A stretch of 64,000 bases of DNA from Limnobaculum parvum (GTDB lineage: Bacteria > Pseudomonadota > Gammaproteobacteria > Enterobacterales > Enterobacteriaceae): the NCBI RefSeq assembly GCF_003096015.2, contig NZ_CP029185.2, positions 3,243,501 through 3,307,500 on the forward strand, given 5' to 3'. Positions within the stretch are counted from its first letter, which is position 1. Each line of letters begins with the position of its first letter. A program made the translations under genes and the position numbers. The notes beneath the pieces are model-generated. The model was given only the letters and a program-made list of their open reading frames with translations, searched no databases and had not been told where the DNA came from. Below are positions 17,146 to 24,273 of this stretch, in pieces.

Positions 17146-17831
17146 CCCAACCCTCACTATCGATTCTTATCGTAGAAGATGAAAAAGAGATAAGGCGTTT
17201 TGTCCGGGCAGCACTGGAGAATGAAAACTGCCGAATTTACGAAAGTGAAACGTTGCAACGCGGACTCATGGAGGCGGCCACCCGTAAACCGGATCTGATC
17301 ATTCTAGACTTGGGTCTGCCCGATGGTAACGGCCTAGACTTTATTCTCGATCTGCGTCAGTGGAGCTCGGTGCCCATTATTGTGCTTTCTGCTCGTATCG
17401 CTGAAGAGGATAAAGTACATGCACTGGATGCAGGTGCTGATGACTATCTGGTAAAGCCTTTTGGTATCAGCGAGCTCATGGCGCGCGTGCGGGTTGCATT
17501 ACGGCATCGTTCCAATAGCGGTAAAGACGAGCCCATTATCACTTTTTCGAATATCCGCGTTGACTTAATCAATCGCCAAGTGCTGAAAGATGGGGCGGCG
17601 ATTCATCTGACACCCATCGAATTTCGTCTGCTGGCGGAGCTATTGGCGAATACCGGCAAAGTGCTAACCCAGCGCCAGTTGCTCAACAGCGTTTGGGGGC
17701 CTAATAGCGTTGAGCATGGTCATTATTTACGCATCTATATGGGGCATCTGCGGCAGAAGCTGGAGCAGGACCCTGCCCGTCCAAAGCACCTGTTAACTGA
17801 AATCAGTGTCGGTTATCGCTTTATGCCTTGA
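17142..17831 (+). CDS. kdpE: Response regulator KdpE
   Basis: A 229-residue OmpR/PhoB-family regulator that activates the kdp promoter when phosphorylated by KdpD. Receiver domain residues 1-120 have the acidic pocket E12-D13, phospho-accepting Asp56 in LIILDLGLPDGNG, and Lys in DDYLVKPFG. The C-terminal winged helix (130-227) carries LTPIEFRLLAELLANTGKVLTQRQLL. ATGA overlap with kdpD indicates coupling. The 3' end overlaps the convergent MocR-type gene by 11 bases, leaving no room for a separate intergenic terminator. Confidence 0.98.
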   Translation: MTQPSLSILIVEDEKEIRRFVRAALENENCRIYESETLQRGLMEAATRKPDLIILDLGLPDGNGLDFILDLRQWSSVPIIVLSARIAEEDKVHALDAGADDYLVKPFGISELMARVRVALRHRSNSGKDEPIITFSNIRVDLINRQVLKDGAAIHLTPIEFRLLAELLANTGKVLTQRQLLNSVWGPNSVEHGHYLRIYMGHLRQKLEQDPARPKHLLTEISVGYRFMP

Positions 17832-19275
17832 TTACTCCGGGCTCCGACGCCATTTCGCAGGCCAATTCTCCTACCCGTTTGATAGCCGCAATATAGTGCT
17901 CACTAAAGGTGTAACAATAGGAAAGACGAAATGCATTCGCGTAACGGCCACTGGGTGAAAACAGCATTCCCGGCGTCAGGCTGATATGTTCAGCCAGTGC
18001 CGCATGAAATAACTTTACACCATCAACGTTCAACGGAAGCTCCACCCATATGACAAAGCCCCCCGAAGGCTGAGTTGCCCGAGTTCCCTCGGGGAAATAG
18101 CGGGCGATCAATCCACGGGCTTCCTGCATCTGAAAGGCATAGCGTTTTCTCAACCCACGTAAATGGTGATCGTACCCACCCGTGGTGAGAAACTGCCCCA
18201 GCGTTTCCGCCAGAATAGCCGGTTCAGACATGGATGAGAGCGCTTTTAACCGACGCAATTTTTCTGCAAAACGCCCACCCGACATCCAACCAATGCGAAA
18301 ATCTGCCGCCAGCGTTTTAGTAAAACTGGTACAAAAGATCACCCAGCCGTCTTTATCAAAAGCCTTGACCGCCGGTAGCGGGTCACCGAAAAACTGTAAT
18401 TCCGAGTAAAGTCCATCTTCAATCATTGGAACCTGATATTGATTAACCAGCTTCGCTAAACGCTGTCGGGCTTCTATCGGCATACTGCAACCTAGAGGGT
18501 TTTGTACACTGGGCATGAGCATCAGAGCATCGATCTTCTTCTCTTTCAGCAGCACCTCAACGGCATCGACCGAGATACCATGCTGTGAATCAGTTGGAAT
18601 CTCTACGGCATTAAGCCCCAGCATCGCCACCATAGAAATCATATAGAAGTAGGTTGGAGACTCCAGCCCGATACAATCCCCCGGCTTAGTTACCGCGCGA
18701 AGGGCCAATTGCAGCGCTTCCAAACAACCGTGGGTCAGAATAATGTCATCTGAGCTAAGGGACATCCCCAACAAAGGCGTTCTGCGAGCAATCTGTTGTC
18801 GCAGCCGTAGGCTGCCCGGTGGCAGGCTGTAGGTTCCTATCATATTAGGTCGGGAGCGTACTAATTGATTTAGGATACGGGACAGCTTCTTCGCCGGATA
18901 AAACGCTTCACCAACCGGGCAGGCTAAAGAGATGTCAGTAAATTTTGGATTTTGCTGTGCAGCAAAAACCATATCGATCAGATCCAGTACTTCCAACTTA
19001 GGAGAAGAGACGGGGGTAACCGGCATCGCGATTTTATTCACTTCCGGCAAACGTGCTCTAACGTAATAGCCCGACTGGGGACGCGCCTCAATAACGCCGC
19101 GATCCTCCAAATTCCGGTATGCCGCCAGTACCGTATTAATACTCACATTGCCATTACGCGCCGCATACCGAACAGAGGGTAGTCGATCGCCAGTTTGCAA
19201 AATACCACGACGAATTGACTCAATAACGCCATCAGCAACCTGCTGATATAAAGATAAATTATGGCTATCCGTCAT
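17821..19275 (-). CDS. MocR-type (GntR/aminotransferase fusion) transcriptional regulator
   Basis: A 484-residue two-domain regulator. Residues 1-75 are a GntR winged helix (GDRLPSVRYAARNGNVSINTVLAAYRNLEDRG). Residues 110-480 form an aminotransferase class I fold with the PLP lysine at K320 (SFTKTLAADFRIGW), the Asn-containing PSVQNPLG and the phosphate-binding region. Similar overall to E. coli YdcR. Such proteins use PLP as cofactor to sense amino-acid-derived signals. It is transcribed away from the LysE-family exporter gene that starts 145 bases off, so that gene is its likely target. Effector unknown. Confidence 0.9.
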   Translation of the reverse strand: MTDSHNLSLYQQVADGVIESIRRGILQTGDRLPSVRYAARNGNVSINTVLAAYRNLEDRGVIEARPQSGYYVRARLPEVNKIAMPVTPVSSPKLEVLDLIDMVFAAQQNPKFTDISLACPVGEAFYPAKKLSRILNQLVRSRPNMIGTYSLPPGSLRLRQQIARRTPLLGMSLSSDDIILTHGCLEALQLALRAVTKPGDCIGLESPTYFYMISMVAMLGLNAVEIPTDSQHGISVDAVEVLLKEKKIDALMLMPSVQNPLGCSMPIEARQRLAKLVNQYQVPMIEDGLYSELQFFGDPLPAVKAFDKDGWVIFCTSFTKTLAADFRIGWMSGGRFAEKLRRLKALSSMSEPAILAETLGQFLTTGGYDHHLRGLRKRYAFQMQEARGLIARYFPEGTRATQPSGGFVIWVELPLNVDGVKLFHAALAEHISLTPGMLFSPSGRYANAFRLSYCYTFSEHYIAAIKRVGELACEMASEPGVIKA

Positions 19276-19420
19276 GGTTTAACTCCGGGAAAAAGCCTGG
19301 ATAACTCAATACGCTATCATAACTGTATCCATTAAAATATCAGTTTTCTGTATCTGTTACCTGAGGTATGTCGCCCCTATGATATCGTGACCTACCGTGA
19401 TGATGAGTACAGAGACCGCT

Positions 19421-20035
19421 ATGATAGATTTAGCCTTAATCAGTTATATCGTTGTGATGAGCATTACCCCTGGCCCGAATAATCTGATGCTGGCAACATC
19501 GGGTGTGAACTTTGGCCTTCGCCGCACCATGCCACATTTAATCGGCATCAGCCTCGGCTGTGGCGTGCTATGCCTTTGCATCACGCTCTCATTCAGCATG
19601 ATTCTAAATAACATGTCATCCATTCGTCTGCCGCTGGCAATGCTTGGCTGTACTTACCTGTTGTGGCTATCTTGGAAGATCTGGCTGGCCGGTAGTCCTG
19701 AAGGAAAAACCCATGCTCATCCTATGTCATTGGTAGGTGCCATGCTGTTCCAGTGGGTTAATCCGAAGGCCTGGTTAATGTTGGTCAATGCAGCCATCCT
19801 GTTTAGCTCACGGGAGACGAATGTCACTGTGAGTGCTTTACTGCTTTCCGCTGCCTTTATTGTTATTAGTTTTCCCTGTATCTATGTCTGGGCGCTGATG
19901 GGAGATAAACTACGCGAAACCCTGCAAATTGACTGGCGATTACGCCTGTTTAACGGCGTGATGGCAGGCTCACTGGCATTGACCGCTTTTTGGCTATTGT
20001 GGGATGAATGGCGAACCTTTCAGGCGCTGGCGTAA
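19421..20035 (+). CDS. LysE/RhtB family amino-acid exporter
   Basis: A 204-residue inner-membrane protein with about six hydrophobic segments. The family signature is near the start: SITPGPNNLMLATSGVNFGLRRTMPHLIGISLG, followed by YLLWLSWKIW and FQWVNPKAWLM. It resembles E. coli EamB (cysteine/O-acetylserine exporter) most among the members I know, but the substrate is not assignable. Starts at 19397-19403 (GTG ATG ATG) are in frame; 19421 has a weak AGAG site and gives a usual length. It is divergent from a MocR-type regulator and its stop abuts the convergent AraC-family gene with no gap. Confidence 0.85.
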   Translation: MIDLALISYIVVMSITPGPNNLMLATSGVNFGLRRTMPHLIGISLGCGVLCLCITLSFSMILNNMSSIRLPLAMLGCTYLLWLSWKIWLAGSPEGKTHAHPMSLVGAMLFQWVNPKAWLMLVNAAILFSSRETNVTVSALLLSAAFIVISFPCIYVWALMGDKLRETLQIDWRLRLFNGVMAGSLALTAFWLLWDEWRTFQALA

Positions 20036-20809
20036 TTATCCACGACGATAACGCTCTGGCGTCGTTCCGGCATTATGTTGAAACATGGCAATAAACGCCG
20101 ATGCGGAACTGTAACCAACCTCCAGCGCCACCTCTTGTACGGTTTTTCCCTGTTCCAGCAAAGAAATGCCATACAGAAAACGCAAACGCTGCCGCCATTC
20201 GCTAAACGACATCCCCAGTTCTTGATTGCAACGGCGAGCCAACGTACGTTCCGTGGTATAGACTCGCTTCGCCCACTGAGCCAACGGAGTATTGTCCGAT
20301 GGGTTGGCTTCCAATGCCTGTAGAACTGGAGCCAAATATTTATCATCGCTGCCGGGCAACCAAGTATGTTGAACCGGCGCTACCGATAGCTGATCCACCA
20401 AAACCCGGCAAAGACGGCGATCCGCATGATTTATCGGTACCATGATATTGCGCTCAAAGCAGGATTCAACAATCGCACTGCAAATTGCCCCCATATTCAA
20501 CACACAGGGTTGTTCGGGCATCCCGCCACAAAAACGAGCAGCAATATTAATGGAACGAAATCGAGTTGGCCTACGATTGTAGCTGGAGTGTTCCATACCG
20601 GCAGGGATCCAGATAGCGAATCCACAAGGCGCTAAGAAACGCTGACCTCCAATATTCAGGGCAAACACCCCTGACTTTACGCAGATGACTTGACCCCAGT
20701 GGTGAGAATGAGCAAGAAACTCCGTATTGGCATTCACCTCTTCACTACGAAAAAACAGAATGCTGTCAGGATGCGACTCTGTCGATGCAAAACGCTGTTC
20801 TCCGGGCAT
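20036..20809 (-). CDS. AraC family transcriptional regulator
   Basis: A 257-residue regulator with an N-terminal cupin sensor (HSHHWGQVICVKSGVFALNIGGQRFLAPCGFAIWIPAGMEH-like pattern, residues 34-75) and a C-terminal AraC double helix-turn-helix (about 160-257: TTERTLARRCNQELGMSFSEWRQRLR, then VQEVALEVGYSSASAFIAMFQ and GTTPERYR). The arrangement matches the NimR/YeaM-type subgroup. It faces a DMT-family transporter across 130 bases; a 9-bp direct repeat spaced 21 bp lies there, a plausible operator. The stop is adjacent to the convergent LysE-family gene. Confidence 0.9.
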   Translation of the reverse strand: MPGEQRFASTESHPDSILFFRSEEVNANTEFLAHSHHWGQVICVKSGVFALNIGGQRFLAPCGFAIWIPAGMEHSSYNRRPTRFRSINIAARFCGGMPEQPCVLNMGAICSAIVESCFERNIMVPINHADRRLCRVLVDQLSVAPVQHTWLPGSDDKYLAPVLQALEANPSDNTPLAQWAKRVYTTERTLARRCNQELGMSFSEWRQRLRFLYGISLLEQGKTVQEVALEVGYSSASAFIAMFQHNAGTTPERYRRG

Positions 20810-20833
20810 AGCTCTCCATCGAGTTTAATCGGG

Positions 20834-20863
20834 ATTGTCTGAAAGACGTGAAGAATTGTCTGA
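20834..20863. repeat. Direct repeat ATTGTCTGA x2, 21-bp spacing, possible AraC-family operator
   Basis: ATTGTCTGA occurs at 20834-20842 and 20855-20863, two helical turns apart, between the araC-like gene and the divergent DMT transporter gene. Confidence 0.45.
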
Positions 20864-20939
20864 TTTAAAGTATATCTATCAAACAGGACAGATGTACACT
20901 CTGTTGCCTGATAATCTCTGTTTGTGAGTGACGTTCTGT

Positions 20940-21851
20940 ATGGCCTACCTGTTTCCCCTGCTCGCCGTTCTTATTTGGGCAATTAATGCCATCGTCAATA
21001 AGCTATCAGCTGGTGCCATAGATCCTGCGGCAATCTCGTTCTATCGCTGGGCATTGGCCATACTTATCATGACGCCCTTTATTCTGCCGGGCGTCATTCG
21101 TGGTAGAAAGAGCATCTATCCCTACTGGTGGAAGCTGTTAATTCTCGGCTTTCTGGGGATGGCGCTGTACCAAAGTCTGGCCTACTATGCGGCTTACACC
21201 ATCAGCGCGTTGACTATTGGTATCTTTGTCTCGCTGATCCCTTTGCTGACGGTATTATTAAGCATCCTTATTTTGAAGACACCGCCAACTCTGGGGGTAA
21301 TTCTCGGTGGCTTGCTCTCCTTTAGCGGGTTGGTATGGCTGATTAGCGGAGGCAATCCTGCGGGTCTGCTATCTATTGGGGTTGGCAAGGGGGAACTGAT
21401 GATGCTAACTGCCGCTACGGCCTATGCGCTGTATGGTGTGTTAACTAAACGTTGGTCAATTCCACTGTCGAACTGGCAATCGGTATATATTCAATCCTTC
21501 TTTGGCATGATGCTGCTGTTACCTGATTTTCTAATGACCGATGATATTTCACTAAACGCGCATAATATTCCATTGGTGTTGTATGCCGGTATTCCTGCTT
21601 CGGTCATTGCCCCTTTCGTATGGGTTCAAGGGGTCATGAAGCTGGGAGCCAGTAAAGCCGCCTTGTTTATGAACCTAACACCGCTGATCACCGCCATTAT
21701 CGCTATCATCTTTCTGCATGAACCATTACACAGCTACCATATTGTCGGCGGTACAATCTCACTTATCGGCGTTATTCTGGCGCAACGACTGCATATTCCT
21801 TTGGGCAAAAGTAAGCCAAAAGTATCTATTGTTGAAGTGGAGAGGAAATAA
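20940..21851 (+). CDS. EamA/DMT family transporter
   Basis: A 303-residue inner-membrane protein with about ten hydrophobic helices in two EamA repeats (residues 5-140 and 150-290). Signatures include AINAIVNKLSAGAIDPAAISFYRWALA in the first half and MLTAATAYALYGVLTKRW and LMNLTPLITAIIAIIFLHEPL in the second. These drug/metabolite transporters usually export amino acids or other small molecules; the substrate is unknown. An in-frame GTG at 20928 is a possible earlier start, but ATG 20940 (MAYLFPLL) begins at the first helix. It is probably controlled by the divergent AraC-family gene. Confidence 0.88.
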   Translation: MAYLFPLLAVLIWAINAIVNKLSAGAIDPAAISFYRWALAILIMTPFILPGVIRGRKSIYPYWWKLLILGFLGMALYQSLAYYAAYTISALTIGIFVSLIPLLTVLLSILILKTPPTLGVILGGLLSFSGLVWLISGGNPAGLLSIGVGKGELMMLTAATAYALYGVLTKRWSIPLSNWQSVYIQSFFGMMLLLPDFLMTDDISLNAHNIPLVLYAGIPASVIAPFVWVQGVMKLGASKAALFMNLTPLITAIIAIIFLHEPLHSYHIVGGTISLIGVILAQRLHIPLGKSKPKVSIVEVERK

Positions 21852-21975
21852 GATAGGTCAGATATCAACGTTACTTGTTACCGCTGAAATCGGCTATATT
21901 CTGTAAATCTGCCATGCAACACATTATAATGAACGGACTAACTCACGCTTTTTAACAAACAGAAACGGATAACCA

Positions 21976-22305
21976 ATGAATTTTCAACTGATGGTTGACG
22001 GTGAGGTGTTTTCGGAAGTCAGCGAGCAAATACTGAAGAAAGCCGTCGCCAGTATCTATGATGATGTTGGCAGTTTTATTGTGCTGGAACCACAAACACC
22101 GCTGGAGCGTTCGATCTATCTTCAAGCGGCATTAACTGACAACAACTATATGGTTGAAACCCGGTTAGTCTCTGGCGAAGAGTTTTCCCATTATCGTTAT
22201 ACCACCAACGATGTGAACGAAGTGACTGACTTCTTTGTGGCCTATTTTAGGGATAGCAAGATACCGGATTTTAAACGTTGGCATGATGCGACAGGGGAGT
22301 TTTAG
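21976..22305 (+). CDS. Hypothetical acidic cytosolic protein
   Basis: A 109-residue, acidic, soluble protein with no signal peptide or membrane segment (MNFQLMVDGEVFSEVSEQIL start; FFVAYFRDSKIPDFKRWHDATGEF end). I do not recognise a family. The size, acidity and FFVAYF/W-rich end are reminiscent of small immunity-type proteins, but no partner toxin is nearby, so that is only a thought. It has its own terminator and lies between a DMT transporter gene and a convergent dCMP deaminase-like gene. Confidence 0.7.
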   Translation: MNFQLMVDGEVFSEVSEQILKKAVASIYDDVGSFIVLEPQTPLERSIYLQAALTDNNYMVETRLVSGEEFSHYRYTTNDVNEVTDFFVAYFRDSKIPDFKRWHDATGEF

Positions 22306-22309
22306 GTAT

Positions 22310-22336
22310 AAAGGCCGATAATATCGGCCTTTATTG
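22310..22336. terminator. Terminator hairpin between convergent genes
   Basis: AAAGGCCGATA and TATCGGCCTTT form a perfect 11-bp stem with a single-base loop core (effectively a shorter stem with ATA loop) and a T-rich end; usable in both directions. Confidence 0.75.
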
Positions 22337-22356
22337 GTATACCAATAAATAATTAA

Positions 22357-22866
22357 TTAGGAGCCGGGTAGCGCGACACCGTTAGCCCAATCAGCTTCGG
22401 GATCTTCCATGACCACCTGATGTACCCCGCCAGGAAACTGTGATTGCAACAGTTCATACTGTTCCTGCAACTCCCCTATCGGATGTTTCCAGTCGTGGAG
22501 GTAGTAAATGGCCTGAACTTTAGCCTGTAGCATGGACTTAGTGCAGTCAAAGCAAGGACGTAGTGTTGAATAGACTACCGAGCTTTCAACCGGGTTACCA
22601 AAACGCGCGGCGGAAATAATGGCATTTTGCTCTGCGTGAACACAGATACAAACATCATAACCAACGCTGGCTTTATAAGCGGCGCGGTCACGACAGCGGA
22701 CACAGCCCCCATCGATACAGTTTTTTATCCCTTCCGGCGTTCCATTATATCCCGTGGAGATGATGCGGTTATCTTTGACCATCACACCCCCAACCTTACG
22801 CCCAAGGCAGTTGGCCTTTTTACGTACGGCAATGGCGATATTCATATAATACTCGTGTCGTTCCAT
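22357..22866 (-). CDS. Deoxycytidylate/cytidine deaminase family protein (dCMP deaminase-like)
   Basis: A 169-residue zinc deaminase of the ComEB/dCMP deaminase type. The zinc and catalytic motif is H77-A78-E79, with C105 and C108 in RPCFDC completing the site. An extra cysteine cluster at residues 50-58 (CIDGGCVRC), with H/C positions typical of dCMP deaminases, probably binds a second zinc. Predicted to convert dCMP to dUMP, the precursor of dTMP. Enteric bacteria usually make dUMP through dCTP deaminase, so this is an accessory route. Monocistronic. Confidence 0.82.
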   Translation of the reverse strand: MERHEYYMNIAIAVRKKANCLGRKVGGVMVKDNRIISTGYNGTPEGIKNCIDGGCVRCRDRAAYKASVGYDVCICVHAEQNAIISAARFGNPVESSVVYSTLRPCFDCTKSMLQAKVQAIYYLHDWKHPIGELQEQYELLQSQFPGGVHQVVMEDPEADWANGVALPGS

Positions 22867-23221
22867 TCGCTTTCTCCTGATGGTGTGAATGGTTGCAGCC
22901 GGAATACCCCATGACGACTGACAGTCATGATGAATAAATTACGAATAGGTAGCAATATACCAGTGAATATTCAGCTTTTCTAATCTATCCCCATTGCGTG
23001 GATGGGTGCGGTCTTCAATATGGATAAGATTTATCGTCCAATGAAAAGCCCTGTCGAGACAGGGCGTTGGAATTATTTTGCTGAACCTCTATAACGGGTA
23101 GTGCCATCCAGAAACTAAGCCGCACTTAAATTAGCTATTTGCTGCCAATACTCAAAAAAAAAAGCCCTGTAAAAACAGAGCTTCTTATCACACCTTTTAT
23201 AACGATAACCTCAGATAAACC
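22867..23221 (-). other. Intergenic with tandem terminators between ssb and the deaminase gene
   Basis: About 355 bases without a gene. It holds two hairpins in minus orientation: GCCCTGT CTCG ACAGGGC followed by TTTTC (23044-23066) and the ssb terminator at 23153-23184. Nothing else recognised. Confidence 0.6.
23153..23184 (-). terminator. Terminator after ssb
   Basis: Read on the minus strand, AAGCTCTGT and ACAGGGCTT pair (one G-U) around a TTTT loop and run into ten T residues. Confidence 0.9.
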
Positions 23222-23719
23222 TTAGAACGGAATATCGTCATCAAAATCCATTGGTGGTTCATTCTGCTGCATTGGTGCACTTTGCTGCTGAGCCGGGCGA
23301 GATGCCTGAGCCTGTGGCTGCTGCGGTTGACCCCAGCTACCTTGAGCTGACTGACCTTCGCCGCCACCCTGACGGCCACCCAACATTTGCATTACGCCGC
23401 CAATATTAACCACAACTTCGGTGGTGTAACGATCTTGACCGCCCTGATCCTGCCACTTACGAGTTTGCAGAGAACCTTCGATATAAACCTGTGAACCTTT
23501 ACGCAGGTACTCACCCGCGATTTCCGCTAATTTGCCGAAAATAACCACACGGTGCCATTCGGTTTTTTCTTTTTGCTCACCGGTTTGCTTATCACGCCAG
23601 CTCTCAGAAGTCGCAATGGTAATATTTGCCACCGCACCACCATTAGGCATATAACGAATTTCCGGGTCTTGGCCCAGATTTCCGACTAGAATTACTTTAT
23701 TGATGCCTCTGCTGGCCAT
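23222..23719 (-). CDS. ssb: Single-stranded DNA-binding protein SSB
   Basis: A 165-residue protein that coats single-stranded DNA as a tetramer during replication, repair and recombination. The OB fold covers residues 1-112 (GINKVILVGNLGQDPEIRYMPNGGAVANITIATSE-like start). A Gln/Gly/Pro-rich linker (115-155) follows, and the acidic tip DFDDDIPF (158-165) recruits partner proteins. The start follows AGGAGAATCAAC. In E. coli ssb and uvrA are close divergent genes sharing a LexA box; here 554 bases separate them. Confidence 0.98.
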   Translation of the reverse strand: MASRGINKVILVGNLGQDPEIRYMPNGGAVANITIATSESWRDKQTGEQKEKTEWHRVVIFGKLAEIAGEYLRKGSQVYIEGSLQTRKWQDQGGQDRYTTEVVVNIGGVMQMLGGRQGGGEGQSAQGSWGQPQQPQAQASRPAQQQSAPMQQNEPPMDFDDDIPF

Positions 23720-23939
23720 GTTGATTCTCCTGATGAGTAAAGGTATACAATTTTATCCCTCGATTGTAGCATGGCAACAGGCGAAGGACACAAGCGTTAA
23801 AAAATGGAATTCAGCCCACAAACTTTATTACAACAGCAATGAAATTACATTAGCTATTGCATAACGTTTCCCAGTCAATGGCTTATCTGCCACTGTAAAA
23901 TCAGACATTCAAATTACCGTGCCGCGTTTGGACAATCCC

Positions 23940-24157
23940 TTATTTAACATCATCAGGGATTTTTAGTGCTCGAGCCAATTCATCCAAATAGCTGCGTTTC
24001 ATTATTAAGTGGTCAACATCAATTACTGCACAATTTAGCAGATACACTTCCAACGATTTATGACCGATTTCATCACCCCATATCCCAGTAACTTTCCGAT
24101 ACATATGAGTGAGAAGCCGCCAATTACTTGAAAATATTAGTGCTAATTTACCGCTTC
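23940..24157 (-). pseudogene. Possible 3' fragment of an unknown gene (or 54-residue small protein)
   Basis: The minus strand is open from a TGA near 24158 to a TAA at 23940-23942, encoding SGKLALIF, then SSNWRLLTHMYRK, WGDEIGHKSLEVYLLN and ending LARALKIPDDVK. The composition looks like real protein. The only ATG (24104) gives 54 residues and has no good ribosome site, while protein-like sequence continues upstream of it to the stop. I therefore favour the 3' remnant of a larger gene. The family is not recognised. Confidence 0.4.
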
Positions 24158-24196
24158 ACGATTAGAACGCTTTTTGTTCTAAATCACATCATAACA

Positions 24197-24212
24197 CTGT
24201 ATATCCATTCAG
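24197..24212 (+). promoter_or_regulatory. LexA box (SOS operator) of uvrA
   Basis: CTGTATATCCATTCAG has the CTG-N10-CAG form with an AT-rich centre, 61 bases before the uvrA start. uvrA is SOS-regulated in E. coli from the corresponding position. Confidence 0.85.
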
Positions 24213-24273
24213 TTTACTTTGTGCGATAATTCGCAGTTCTGCGTCAGAATTAAACACTGTAAGGCTTGTTGAA

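Larger units (their letters stand above)
23720..24273. other. Expanded intergenic region between ssb and uvrA
   Basis: A 554-base spacer. It contains a probable gene fragment on the minus strand (23940-24157, listed separately) and the uvrA LexA box (24197-24212). I see no LexA-like site close to ssb. Confidence 0.6.
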
